Origin: an uncultured Eubacterium sp.
GTDB lineage: Bacteria > Bacillota > Clostridia > Oscillospirales > Acutalibacteraceae
Direction of reading: 5' to 3'
Assembly: GCF_934561735.1 (NCBI RefSeq)
Contig: NZ_CAKTGT010000007.1
Location: 45,350 to 109,349 of the forward strand
DNA: 64,000 nucleotides
This document shows, piece after piece, positions 16,125-24,908 of this stretch. The number at the start of each line of letters is the position of its first letter. Position 1 is the first letter of the stretch. Under the pieces are notes generated by a model that worked only from the letters and a program-made list of their open reading frames with translations, ran no database searches and had not been told where the DNA came from. A program made the translations under genes and the position numbers.

Positions 16125-16826
16125 ATGAAAAGAAAAAACGAACAAACCAATCCGGAAGAGCAAAGCGTAAAAACCGAAGAAGAACAATTTGCGGAGTTTG
16201 AGTCGGAATTTAACGAAAACAATTCTGCCGAAGAACCGCTTGAACTTGTCAATCCCGAGGATAAAAAAGAGCGTAAAAAGCGTAAAAAATACATATCCGC
16301 CGTTGCCGCATTTGTGCTTATTTTGGGTGTCGGTGTTGTAGGTAATTGGTATTATCAAAACACCGATGTTAGTTCCACCATTCAGCCGATTATCGATTCG
16401 GCAACTGAAAAAACGCTCGGCAAGGCAGAACTTGTGGATGCAACCACAACCGATGTCAGCGAGGAAAATACATATTTTACAAAGGCTCGTATGGAGCGTA
16501 ACACCGCAAGAGATACGGCACTTGAAAAGCTGCAAACAGTCATTTCCAACACCTCCGAAACCGAAGCCGCACGCACAGCCGCCGCAGAAAATGTTGCAAG
16601 AATATCCAATTTTATCACAATCGAAAATAAAATTGAAACTCTTGTTTGTGCAAAAGGAATCAATAATTGCATTGCCGTAATTAAAGATGACGGCTCGGGT
16701 GTGGATATTGTGGTTGATTGCGAAACGCTTGACGATACCACTATTCTTCAAATCAAAGATATTGCAATGTCGCAGCTTCAGTGCGGTTTTGAGGATGTTT
16801 CGATTATCCAATCTAATAATAAATAA
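16125..16826 (+). CDS. spoIIIAH: Stage III sporulation protein AH
   Basis: The mother-cell partner of SpoIIQ across the intermembrane space. It has 233 residues: an acidic, lysine-rich cytoplasmic tail (1-60, longer than in Bacillus), one membrane helix (about 62-80, YISAVAAFVLILGVGVVGNW), then the ring-building domain with YFTKARMERNTARDTALEKL and ALEKLQTVI...TEAARTAA. The C-terminus ends in a region typical of SpoIIIAH/YscJ-like domains. Last gene of the spoIIIA operon; no terminator is evident behind it. Confidence 0.92.
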   Translation: MKRKNEQTNPEEQSVKTEEEQFAEFESEFNENNSAEEPLELVNPEDKKERKKRKKYISAVAAFVLILGVGVVGNWYYQNTDVSSTIQPIIDSATEKTLGKAELVDATTTDVSEENTYFTKARMERNTARDTALEKLQTVISNTSETEAARTAAAENVARISNFITIENKIETLVCAKGINNCIAVIKDDGSGVDIVVDCETLDDTTILQIKDIAMSQLQCGFEDVSIIQSNNK

Positions 16827-16835
16827 ATTATTCTC

Positions 16836-16864
16836 TTGTATATTTATTCCTTATGTGTTATAAT
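16836..16864 (+). promoter_or_regulatory. Sigma-A promoter for the Asp23-nusB operon
   Basis: TTGTAT (16836-16841) and a perfect TATAAT (16859-16864) are 17 nt apart. This gives the housekeeping genes downstream a vegetative start independent of the sporulation operon. The predicted start is about 20 nt before the Asp23 gene's ATG. Confidence 0.7.
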
Positions 16865-16889
16865 AATGAACACCAAAGGAGTTATGTAT

Positions 16890-17282
16890 ATGGAAATTAC
16901 ACGATCAAACGAAAAAGGCAACCTTATTATCAACGAAGAAGCAATTTCATCAATCGCAATCAATGCCGCAAAGGATGTTGACGGCGTAAGTTCTTTTTCA
17001 AGTAAGCCGATGGATGTTGTCGGCACAATTAAAAAAGGAAGCCTTAAGGTAATGAGTCCCGTGCGTATCACTCAGGACGGCGACGATATGGATATAAGCA
17101 TCTATATCAATCTCCTTCCTAACAAAAAAATCAAGGCTGTGTCCGAAAATGTACAGCGTAATGTACACGAGGCAATCCTTAATATGACCGGCAAAGAAGT
17201 TTCTAAGGTTAATGTAATTATTGCCGGCATTGATTTTCCGGAGAGCGGCGACTCCAATGCACCTTTAACAAGTGAAAAATAA
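16890..17282 (+). CDS. Asp23/Gls24 family envelope stress protein (YqhY-like)
   Basis: The 130-residue soluble protein has the family core: GNLIINEEAISSIAINAAKDVDGV at the start and NVQRNVHEAILNMTGKEVSKVNVII near the end. In Bacillus, YqhY lies at the same place before nusB and is linked to control of acetyl-CoA carboxylase. Here the accB-accC genes that usually sit upstream are missing. The ATG at 16890 lies 8 nt after an AAAGGAG site. An ATG six bases earlier is too close to that site, and the longer frame from 16836 overlaps the promoter. Confidence 0.88.
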   Translation: MEITRSNEKGNLIINEEAISSIAINAAKDVDGVSSFSSKPMDVVGTIKKGSLKVMSPVRITQDGDDMDISIYINLLPNKKIKAVSENVQRNVHEAILNMTGKEVSKVNVIIAGIDFPESGDSNAPLTSEK

Positions 17283-17288
17283 TAAGTT

Positions 17289-17327
17289 GCCGACTCGATA
17301 TTGTGTTGTTTGAGTCGGCTTTTTTTG
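17289..17327 (+). terminator. Intrinsic terminator directly before nusB
   Basis: GCCGACTC (17289-17296) pairs perfectly with GAGTCGGC (17312-17319) and is followed by a run of T to 17326. Only 12 nt separate it from the nusB start, too little for a promoter. nusB and the genes after it must therefore be reached by read-through or by a promoter not recognised here. Confidence 0.8.
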
Positions 17328-17338
17328 TAGGAGAATAT

Positions 17339-17722
17339 ATGAGCAGAACAGAACAAAGAGAACAGGCTTTTTGCCTTGTGTTTCAAAATCTTTTTAATAA
17401 TGAGGAAACTCTTGCCATTTATGAAGAAAATGTGGCAAAGGTCGGCAATTATGCCAAGGCACTTTTTGAGGGCGTAGACTCAAAGATCGAAGAACTTGAT
17501 GAGATAATCAATGCCTATTCAAAAGGGTGGAAAACGAACAGGCTTCCAAAGGTTAACCTTGCAATTCTTCGCCTTGCAATTTACGAAATTAAGTATGTTG
17601 ACGATGTTCCCGCAAGTGTTGCAATCAACGAGGCTGTTGAACTTGCAAAGAAATATTCGGGCGAGGGCGACTATTCGTTCATCAACGGTGTTTTAGGCTC
17701 TGTTGCAAAGGGAGAAGAGTAA
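17339..17722 (+). CDS. nusB: Transcription antitermination protein NusB
   Basis: NusB binds boxA RNA with NusE (ribosomal protein S10) and supports antitermination in rRNA operons. The 127-residue protein is all helical. It has REQAFCLVFQNLF at the N-terminus and the family signature LPKVNLAILRLAIYEI followed by PASVAINEAVELAKKYS and FINGVLGSVA. The ATG at 17339 has a TAGGAG site 6 nt upstream; a frame from 17303 would begin inside the terminator hairpin. The next gene overlaps by one base. The hairpin upstream could make nusB expression depend on antitermination. Confidence 0.95.
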   Translation: MSRTEQREQAFCLVFQNLFNNEETLAIYEENVAKVGNYAKALFEGVDSKIEELDEIINAYSKGWKTNRLPKVNLAILRLAIYEIKYVDDVPASVAINEAVELAKKYSGEGDYSFINGVLGSVAKGEE

Positions 17723-18636
17723 TGTATATCGGCTTTGATACAAGCAATTATACAACTTCTGTTGCAACTTATGACGGCAAAACCGTTTGTCAGGCTAAGC
17801 AGGTGCTCACCGTAAAACCCGGTGAAAGAGGACTTCGTCAAAGCGATGCCGTGTTTCAGCATACGGTCAATATGCCGAAGCTGTGCAAAGAACTTGAGTT
17901 TGAAGTACCGCAAGCCGTGGGCGTTAGTACCCGACCTCGTAATGTTGACGGCAGCTATATGCCGTGCTTTTTGGTTGGCGAAAATGTTGCAACCGTGCTT
18001 TCAAGTGTGAATGTTGTGCCTATGTACAAAACTTCGCATCAGGTTGGGCACATTCTTGCCGCACTTTATTCGGCAGATATGCTTGAACTGATTAACCAAA
18101 GGTTCATTGCATTTCATTTGAGCGGCGGCACAACCGAGGCACTTATTGTTGAGCCCGATGATGAAGAAATAATCAAGGCAACCGTTGTTGCTCAAAGTAC
18201 GGATTTAAAAGCAGGACAGGCTGTTGACAGAACAGGCGTAATGCTCGGTATGACTTTTCCGTGCGGCAAAGAACTTGACGCTCTTTCACAAAAAAACGAA
18301 AAGAATTATAAGATTAAACCCACTATGCTTGACGGCGATTGTTCGTTGAGCGGTGTTGAGAATAAAGCAAGAAATATGATTGACAAGGGCGAGTCGGCAC
18401 AGGATGTTGCCAAGTTTGTACTTACTTACATTGCCGAAACCGTATCGTCAATGCTCGGCGGAGTTGTGCAAAAGTACGGCGATTTGCCTGTTGTGTTTTC
18501 AGGCGGTGTTGCATCAAATTCCTTGCTTCGCAAAATTATTAACGAAAGATATAACGCATATTTTGCCGCAAGCGAGTTTTCGCTTGATAACGCTGCAGGC
18601 ACGGCGATTTATGCGTATTTGAAAGATAACAGATAA
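17722..18636 (+). CDS. TsaD/Kae1 paralogue of unknown role
   Basis: The 304-residue protein has the ASKHA fold of the N6-threonylcarbamoyladenosine synthase subunit TsaD. It starts MYIGFDTSNYTTSVA, keeps the metal-binding HxxxH motif in TSHQVGHILAALYS, has HLSGGTTEALIV as phosphate loop, and VFSGGVASNSLLR near the end. It is shorter than true TsaD (about 335) and differs in many conserved stretches, so it is likely a second copy with a different role. Relatives occur before xseA in other Clostridia, where Bacillus has folD. It overlaps nusB and xseA by one base each. Confidence 0.8.
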   Translation: MYIGFDTSNYTTSVATYDGKTVCQAKQVLTVKPGERGLRQSDAVFQHTVNMPKLCKELEFEVPQAVGVSTRPRNVDGSYMPCFLVGENVATVLSSVNVVPMYKTSHQVGHILAALYSADMLELINQRFIAFHLSGGTTEALIVEPDDEEIIKATVVAQSTDLKAGQAVDRTGVMLGMTFPCGKELDALSQKNEKNYKIKPTMLDGDCSLSGVENKARNMIDKGESAQDVAKFVLTYIAETVSSMLGGVVQKYGDLPVVFSGGVASNSLLRKIINERYNAYFAASEFSLDNAAGTAIYAYLKDNR

Positions 18637-19838
18637 TGACTACTCTTACCGTTTCACAAATCAACAGATATATCAAGTCGCTTTTTGACGAAATTCCGCC
18701 TATACAAAACATTTATGTAATGGGCGAAATTTCCAATTTTAAGCATTATCGTCAAAGCGGTCATATGTATTTTACGCTCAAAGACAGCTCATCACAGCTA
18801 AAATGCGTTATGTTTGCAACCGATAATTATAAATTGAAATTTATTCCCAAAGACGGTATGAATGTTGTGTGCTTCGGTCAAATCGGCGTTTATGAGCGTG
18901 ACGGTGTTTATCAGCTTTATGTTCGTGACATTCAGCCTAAGGGCGCAGGTGATTTGGCTGTTGCCTTTGAACAACTCAAAGCAAAGCTTGCACAAAAAGG
19001 CTATTTTGACGAAGAACTTAAAAAGCCTATTCCGATGTATCCGCAAAAAATCGGCGTTGCCACATCAAATATGGGTGCGGCTGTCGAGGATATAAAAAAT
19101 GTTATTTCACGCCGCTATCCGCTGTGTGAGATAATTATTGTTCCCACCGTCGTTCAGGGTGAAGCCGCTTCAAAGGACATTGCTTCGTCCGTTAAATTTT
19201 TGGATAAACTCGGCGTTGACACAATTATTGTCGGCAGGGGCGGCGGCTCAATCGAAGATTTGTGGGCATTTAATACCGAGGAAGTTGCCGATGCCATATA
19301 TAATTGCAAAACTCCGATTATTTCCGCTGTCGGCCACGAAACGGATTTTACAATCTGCGACTTTGTTGCCGATCTCAGAGCACCTACTCCGAGTGCCGCC
19401 GCAGAACTTGCGGTTCCCGATATTAACAACGAATATATCAATCTTCAGGGACTCGAACTGATGCTTGATAAAAATATAGAAAATATCGTTCAGGGCGAGG
19501 AAGCAAGGCTTGATTATATTATGAACAAATCACCGCTTGCCGATATAGACAAGCTGTTTGATTTTCAAACTTCGGTTATCGAAAATTATGAAAAAAATAT
19601 AAGATTGCATTACGAAACCATACTCAAAAGCAAGGCGTTTGATTTAAAGAAAAATGCCGCTATGCTTGATGCACTCAGCCCTCTTGCCGTTATAGGCAGA
19701 GGTTACACCATAACGGAAAAAGACGGCATTGTTTTGACAGATGTATCAAATGCAAATGTCGGCGACAGTATTGTAACAAAATTTAAAAACGGCACGCTTG
19801 TGTCCGAAATTACAGAGGTTAAAAATAATGGCAACTAA
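18636..19838 (+). CDS. xseA: Exodeoxyribonuclease VII large subunit
   Basis: The catalytic subunit of exonuclease VII, which cuts single-stranded DNA into oligonucleotides from both ends. It is 400 residues long. The N-terminal OB fold contains VMGEISNFKHYRQSGHMYFTLKD. The catalytic domain contains IGVATSNMGAAVEDI, VGRGGGSIEDLWAFN and SAVGHETDFTICDFVADLRAPTPSAAAE, followed by the coiled-coil and the GYTIT tail. It overlaps xseB by 11 nt. Confidence 0.97.
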   Translation: MTTLTVSQINRYIKSLFDEIPPIQNIYVMGEISNFKHYRQSGHMYFTLKDSSSQLKCVMFATDNYKLKFIPKDGMNVVCFGQIGVYERDGVYQLYVRDIQPKGAGDLAVAFEQLKAKLAQKGYFDEELKKPIPMYPQKIGVATSNMGAAVEDIKNVISRRYPLCEIIIVPTVVQGEAASKDIASSVKFLDKLGVDTIIVGRGGGSIEDLWAFNTEEVADAIYNCKTPIISAVGHETDFTICDFVADLRAPTPSAAAELAVPDINNEYINLQGLELMLDKNIENIVQGEEARLDYIMNKSPLADIDKLFDFQTSVIENYEKNIRLHYETILKSKAFDLKKNAAMLDALSPLAVIGRGYTITEKDGIVLTDVSNANVGDSIVTKFKNGTLVSEITEVKNNGN

Positions 19839-20022
19839 AAAAGAACTCACATATGAACAGGCAATTTCCCGCCTTGAAGAAATTGTCGGCATTCTTGAAA
19901 AAAACGAAGTTTCTCTTGATGAGGCGTTGGCACTTTTTGAAGAGGGCACAAAGCTTACTTCATTTTGTGCCGATAAGCTCAAAAACGCAAAAGCAAAGAT
20001 TACAGAGATTAATAAGGAGTAA
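19828..20022 (+). CDS. xseB: Exodeoxyribonuclease VII small subunit
   Basis: A 64-residue helical protein that binds the coiled coil of XseA. The conserved YEQAISRLEEIVGILEKNEV and LDEALALFEEGTKL are present. The ATG at 19828 gives the usual MATKKEL start and is preceded by AGAGGT; an extended frame from 19798 adds ten residues inside xseA and is not supported. Confidence 0.95.
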   Translation: MATKKELTYEQAISRLEEIVGILEKNEVSLDEALALFEEGTKLTSFCADKLKNAKAKITEINKE

Positions 20023-20024
20023 AA

Positions 20025-20909
20025 ATGTTTACTGTTGATGTTAAGAAAAAACTTGAAGAATACAGCGAAGATGTCTCAAAGCATTTAACCGAATATTTAC
20101 CAAAGGCAAATGACGGTCAGGCTCAGGTTGTAAAAGCTATGAGATATTCGCTTCTCAACGGCGGCAAAAGATTAAGACCCGTATTTGTTCTTGAATTTTG
20201 CAAAATGTGCGGCGGAGATGCCGAAAAAGCAATGGCTTATGCCTGTGCAATCGAATATATACATACTTATTCGCTCATTCATGATGACTTGCCTTGTATG
20301 GATGATGACGATATGCGTAGAGGCAATCCGTCCTGTCATAAAATGTACGGCGAGGCAACTGCACTTTTGGCAGGTGACGCACTTCTTACTCATGCATTTG
20401 AAATCTGTTCGGGTGCGGATTTTGACGATACAAAAAATGTCACGGCTGTCAGCCTTTTGGCACAAAATGCAGGTGTCGGCGGTATGATCGGCGGTCAGGT
20501 CATAGACTTAAAGTACGAATCGTGCGACCCTACCGTGTCAGAGATTTTGACTGTTCATAAGCTTAAAACAGGTGCTCTCATTTCTGCGGCTTGCTTGCTC
20601 GGTTGTATTGCCGCAGGTGCAGACGAAGAAAAAATAGCACTTGCTTCAAAGTATGCTTATCTTATCGGTACGGCATTTCAAATCAAGGATGATTTGCTTG
20701 ATATTTACGGAGATGAAGCAAAACTCGGCAAGCATGTTGGCTCCGATGCCGATAATGACAAGACAACTTATGTTACTCTTGTCGGTGCCGAAAAGGCACA
20801 GCAGGATGTGGAAACGCTTACCGCTTCAGCAGTTGAAATTCTGCAAAAGTTTGATAATAACGAATTTATGGTGGCACTGTCAAATTATCTCACCACCAGA
20901 GAAAATTGA
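20025..20909 (+). CDS. ispA: Polyprenyl (farnesyl/geranyl) diphosphate synthase
   Basis: Short-chain prenyl transferase that condenses isopentenyl diphosphate onto allylic diphosphates. It has 294 residues. The first aspartate-rich motif is DDLPCMDDDDMRRG and the second is DDLLDIYGD; GGKRLRPVFVLE is also conserved. It stands before dxs, so precursor supply and chain growth are in one operon. It lies 2 nt after xseB with an AAGGAG site inside the xseB end. Confidence 0.95.
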   Translation: MFTVDVKKKLEEYSEDVSKHLTEYLPKANDGQAQVVKAMRYSLLNGGKRLRPVFVLEFCKMCGGDAEKAMAYACAIEYIHTYSLIHDDLPCMDDDDMRRGNPSCHKMYGEATALLAGDALLTHAFEICSGADFDDTKNVTAVSLLAQNAGVGGMIGGQVIDLKYESCDPTVSEILTVHKLKTGALISAACLLGCIAAGADEEKIALASKYAYLIGTAFQIKDDLLDIYGDEAKLGKHVGSDADNDKTTYVTLVGAEKAQQDVETLTASAVEILQKFDNNEFMVALSNYLTTREN

Positions 20910-20939
20910 GCGTTACGCTGACAGAAAAGAGTTGAGTTT

Positions 20940-22775
20940 ATGTCATATCTTGAGAATATTAATTCCCCCAAAGATATAAAAAAACTTAATATAGACGAAC
21001 TTGATGCACTGTGCGGCGAAATCAGAGAGGTTATGATAGATACCGTATCTAAAAACGGCGGCCATTTGGCGTCAAACCTCGGTGCAGTTGAACTTACGGT
21101 TGCACTTCATAAGGTTTTTAATTCGCCGAGTGACCAGATTGTATTCGATGTCGGTCATCAGTGCTATACACATAAAATACTTACAGGCAGAAAAGAAAAG
21201 TTTTCCACCCTCCGTACCGAGGGCGGTATAAGCGGATTTACCCGTCCGTGTGAAAGTAAGCACGATATTTTTTCTTCGGGCCATTCCTCCACATCCATTT
21301 CTGCCGCTATCGGTCTTGCAAAGGCTAAAACATTGAACGGTGACAAAGGCAAGGTTATTGCCGTTATCGGTGACGGTGCTTTAACAGGCGGTCTTGCCTA
21401 CGAGGCACTTAACAATGCCGGCAATGAGCATAACAATCTTATAGTAATATTAAATGATAATAATATGTCTATAAGCGACAATGTCGGCTCTATGGCAAAG
21501 AATCTTAACCATATCCGCATTTCACCAAAATATTTCACCTTTAAGTCAAAGGTTCAGCGTGCACTTGCAAAAATGCCTAAAATCGGTGCACAGGTTCAAA
21601 GGTTTATTACCTTGACCAATTCAAAAATCAGAAAAAAGCTTTATCACTCAACAATGTTTGAGGATTTGGGCTTTAGATATTACGGACCTATCGACGGTCA
21701 CGATATGGAAAGCCTTATTGATGTTTTAACCGTTGCAAAGGCACATAATCACAGCGTCCTTATTCATATCAACACACTTAAAGGTAAGGGCTATGAATTT
21801 GCCGAAAAGTATCCGTCAAAATTCCACGGTATCGGTAAGTTTAATATCGAAACGGGCGAACCGCTTTCATCAGGTACAAACTATTCTGCCGTGTTCGGTG
21901 ATTATTTGTGTGAACTTGCAAACAAGGACAAGCGTATTTGTGCAATCACTGCGGCTATGAGCACCGGTACGGGACTTGTGGATTTTTCCCAAAAGTTCCC
22001 GGAAAAATTTTTTGATGTCGGCATTGCAGAGGAACACGCCGTTACATTTTCTTCCGGCCTTGCAAAAAACGGTATGATTCCGTTCTTTGCCGTGTATTCA
22101 ACATTTCTTCAAAGGTCGTACGACCAGCTTGTGCATGATGTTGCAATGCAGGATTTAAAGGTTATTTTCGGCATAGACCGTGCAGGCTTTGTCGGTGAGG
22201 ACGGCGAAAGTCATCAAGGCGTATTTGATACGGCTTATCTTATGAGTGTGCCTAATCTTACCGTATTTGCTCCGTCATCATATGCCGAACTGAGGGATAT
22301 GATGTACCAAGCCGCATACAGAGAACAGCATGCCGTCGCAATTCGCTATCCGCGAGGAGGCGAGGGTAAAATCATTGACGGCTATACATACGAGCGTGCC
22401 GATTATGATGTGTTCGGTGACACTTCGGCAGAAAAATGTATTGTCGGCTTCGGCAGAGAATTCCTTAATGTTTATGAAGCCCTCGGTGAACTTGATAATA
22501 CCTTTGCGATAAAACTAAATAAAATTAAACCTATTAACCCGAACATAACGGAACTTCTTAAAAATACAAAGTATGTTTATTTCTTTGAAGAGGGAATAAA
22601 GTCGGGCGGAGTAGGCGAGTGCTTCGGTTCAATGCTTGCCGAAAGCGATGTGTCGGCAAAATACCGCCATATATGCGTTGAGGATGAATTTATTAAGCAG
22701 GCGAGCGTTGAAAGCCAGTTGAAAAAATATAAACTTGATAAAGATTCAATTATTAATACAGTAAATCAGGATTAA
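20940..22775 (+). CDS. dxs: 1-deoxy-D-xylulose-5-phosphate synthase
   Basis: First enzyme of the MEP isoprenoid pathway; thiamine-diphosphate dependent, it joins pyruvate and glyceraldehyde 3-phosphate. The 611-residue protein has the TPP motif GDGALTGGLAYEALNNAG...NDNNMSIS, DGHDMESLI, the GIAEEHAVTFSSGLA catalytic Glu region, and IRYPRGG. The length is normal. It follows ispA after 30 nt. Confidence 0.97.
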   Translation: MSYLENINSPKDIKKLNIDELDALCGEIREVMIDTVSKNGGHLASNLGAVELTVALHKVFNSPSDQIVFDVGHQCYTHKILTGRKEKFSTLRTEGGISGFTRPCESKHDIFSSGHSSTSISAAIGLAKAKTLNGDKGKVIAVIGDGALTGGLAYEALNNAGNEHNNLIVILNDNNMSISDNVGSMAKNLNHIRISPKYFTFKSKVQRALAKMPKIGAQVQRFITLTNSKIRKKLYHSTMFEDLGFRYYGPIDGHDMESLIDVLTVAKAHNHSVLIHINTLKGKGYEFAEKYPSKFHGIGKFNIETGEPLSSGTNYSAVFGDYLCELANKDKRICAITAAMSTGTGLVDFSQKFPEKFFDVGIAEEHAVTFSSGLAKNGMIPFFAVYSTFLQRSYDQLVHDVAMQDLKVIFGIDRAGFVGEDGESHQGVFDTAYLMSVPNLTVFAPSSYAELRDMMYQAAYREQHAVAIRYPRGGEGKIIDGYTYERADYDVFGDTSAEKCIVGFGREFLNVYEALGELDNTFAIKLNKIKPINPNITELLKNTKYVYFFEEGIKSGGVGECFGSMLAESDVSAKYRHICVEDEFIKQASVESQLKKYKLDKDSIINTVNQD

Positions 22776-22777
22776 TT

Positions 22778-23587
22778 ATGCAAAAGAAAACAAGACTTGA
22801 TGTTGCCGTATTTGAGCAGGGTTATGCCCCAAGCAGGGAAAAAGCCAAGGCTATAATTATGGCAGGTATAGTATATGTAAACAATCAAAAAGTTGACAAG
22901 GCGGGTTTTGAACTTAAAGAGGGAGATGTTCTCGAGGTAAGAGGTAAAACACTTCAGTATGTTTCCCGCGGAGGATTAAAGCTTGAAAAAGCTATGCAAG
23001 AATTCCCTATAACTCTTGAGGGCAAGGTTTGTATGGATGTAGGTGCTTCAACGGGCGGCTTTACCGATTGTATGCTCCAAAACGGTGCAGTTAAGGTGTA
23101 TTCCGTTGATGTAGGTTACGGTCAGCTTGCGTGGAAACTGAGAACAGACGAAAGAGTTGTTAATTTGGAACGCACAAATTTCAGATATGCAACCCGTGAG
23201 CAAATTCCCGATGAGATAGATTTTGCTTCCGTTGATGTTTCGTTTATTTCTCTCAAGCATATTTTGCCTAATTTGAATACGCTCCTTGCTCCCGACGGAC
23301 AGGCAGTTTGCCTTATCAAGCCTCAGTTTGAAGCAGGCAAGGAAAAGGTAGGTAAAAAAGGCGTTGTAAGGGATTTGAATGTTCATTTGGAAGTTGTTGA
23401 AAATGTAATAAATCTTGCCGTTGAAAACGGTTTCAGCGTTATGGGCCTTCAATTTTCTCCGATTAAAGGCCCCGAGGGTAATATTGAATATTTGATTTAT
23501 CTCAATAAGTCGACAACCCCGATTGTCAGCGAAAATGTAAACGCCAAAGAACTTGTAAATATGTCACATACAGAACTTGATAAGTAG
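22778..23587 (+). CDS. tlyA: TlyA-type 16S/23S rRNA ribose methyltransferase
   Basis: The 269-residue protein has an S4 RNA-binding domain at 5-65 (RLDVAVFEQGYAPSREKAKA) and an FtsJ-like SAM-dependent methyltransferase domain (DVGASTGGFTDCMLQNGA, then VDVGYGQLAWKLRTDERV). In mycobacteria TlyA methylates C1409 of 16S and C1920 of 23S rRNA. In Bacillus the equivalent YqxC lies at the same position between dxs and argR. Confidence 0.93.
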   Translation: MQKKTRLDVAVFEQGYAPSREKAKAIIMAGIVYVNNQKVDKAGFELKEGDVLEVRGKTLQYVSRGGLKLEKAMQEFPITLEGKVCMDVGASTGGFTDCMLQNGAVKVYSVDVGYGQLAWKLRTDERVVNLERTNFRYATREQIPDEIDFASVDVSFISLKHILPNLNTLLAPDGQAVCLIKPQFEAGKEKVGKKGVVRDLNVHLEVVENVINLAVENGFSVMGLQFSPIKGPEGNIEYLIYLNKSTTPIVSENVNAKELVNMSHTELDK

Positions 23588-23595
23588 GTGAAAAT

Positions 23596-24459
23596 ATGAA
23601 AATAGCGGTTTTTCCGAATATATATAATAAGGATGTCGGCAAGCTTACCGAACAAATAGTTGCCGTGCTTTTTGAACTCGGCTTTGAAGTTGAAGTTGCA
23701 AAATGTAATAAGGATATTGAAGATATTTCAAAGCCGCTTTTTGCCGAACAGCAGGAGCTTATCAAACGAAATGATGTTATGATAGCCGTAGGCGGTGACG
23801 GAACAACATTGAACATTGCAAAATCCGCCGCAGTTTATGACAAACTCACGCTCGGAATAAACGCAGGCAGACTCGGCTTTATGAGCGGACTTGAACGAGA
23901 TGAACTCGCTCTTTTAAAATGCCTTTCAACCGGTGAATACGAGGTTGAAGAGCGTATGATGATAACCGCTGTCGTTACCGATAAAAACGGTGAACAAAAA
24001 GAATATCAATGCCTTAACGATGCCGTTATTTCAAGAGGTGATTTGGCAAGACTTATTGATATTTCCGTTATGTGTGAGGGCAGGCTTGTGTCCGATAACA
24101 GAGCAGACGGTATGATTTTTTCTACTCCGACAGGTTCAACCGCTTATTCAATGGCGGCAGGCGGACCTGTTGTCAGTCCGGATAATTCTTGTGTTGTGGC
24201 AACTCCTATTTGTCCACATTCGCTAATAAACAGAAGTATTGTTTTTTCTCCGGATAAAACTCTTGATATTTCCGTTGTAAACGACAGAAACAATAATGCG
24301 TATCTTTCTATTGACGGCAAGGAATCCATACCGGTTGACGAGGAAACAAAAATAACTATTTCAAAATCACGGTATTCTGCAAAACTTATTAAGATTAAAC
24401 CCGATAATTTTTACGAAATTCTCAATAAAAAATTGCTCGAAAGGAGAATTTTACCTTGA
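23596..24459 (+). CDS. nadK: NAD kinase
   Basis: Phosphorylates NAD to NADP. It has 287 residues. GGDGTTLNIAK holds the catalytic Asp; NAGRLGFMSG and STPTGSTAYSMAAGGP are family signatures. The start has a GTAGGTG site. The 3' end overlaps argR by 4 nt. Confidence 0.96.
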   Translation: MKIAVFPNIYNKDVGKLTEQIVAVLFELGFEVEVAKCNKDIEDISKPLFAEQQELIKRNDVMIAVGGDGTTLNIAKSAAVYDKLTLGINAGRLGFMSGLERDELALLKCLSTGEYEVEERMMITAVVTDKNGEQKEYQCLNDAVISRGDLARLIDISVMCEGRLVSDNRADGMIFSTPTGSTAYSMAAGGPVVSPDNSCVVATPICPHSLINRSIVFSPDKTLDISVVNDRNNNAYLSIDGKESIPVDEETKITISKSRYSAKLIKIKPDNFYEILNKKLLERRILP

Positions 24460-24908
24460 AAAAAAGAAGACAGGCAAAAATTATAGAGCTTATTTCCCAA
24501 AATGATGTTGAAACACAGGAAGAACTTCAGGATATGCTCAACAGCTACGGCTTTGAGGTTACGCAGGCAACCATTTCCCGTGATATAAAAGAACTCAGAC
24601 TTGTAAAGGATTTGTCACCTAAGGGCAGATATGTTTATTCAACCGGTAAAAAGAGCATTGAAAATGTCAATCACAGAGCCGGCGGAATATTCAACGAAAC
24701 CATCATAAGCATTGATTATGCACTTAACACCGTTGTAATTAAGTGTTTTCCGGGTATGGCAAATGCCGCTTGTGCCGCTATTGATTCCATGAATCTTGAT
24801 GAAATTCTCGGCACAATCGCAGGTGACGATACTATCTTTATTCTTTGCAGAAGCGAGGAAACCGCTTCTTATTTTACAAATAAATTGAGGACTATGTTAA
24901 ATGCTTAA
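24456..24908 (+). CDS. argR: Arginine repressor ArgR/AhrC
   Basis: A 150-residue hexameric arginine-responsive regulator. The N-terminal winged helix contains KIIELISQNDVETQEELQDML and TQATISRDIKELRLVK; the C-terminal domain has the arginine-binding GTIAGDDTIFILCRS. It sits between nadK and recN as in Bacillus. Its start is TTG or the in-frame first Met codon equivalent at 24456, with GGAGA just upstream. Confidence 0.95.
   Translation: MKKRRQAKIIELISQNDVETQEELQDMLNSYGFEVTQATISRDIKELRLVKDLSPKGRYVYSTGKKSIENVNHRAGGIFNETIISIDYALNTVVIKCFPGMANAACAAIDSMNLDEILGTIAGDDTIFILCRSEETASYFTNKLRTMLNA

Noticed and set aside
16836..16889. Longer Asp23 protein from 16836
   Set aside because: The segment contains the -35 and -10 of the promoter and adds non-conserved residues.
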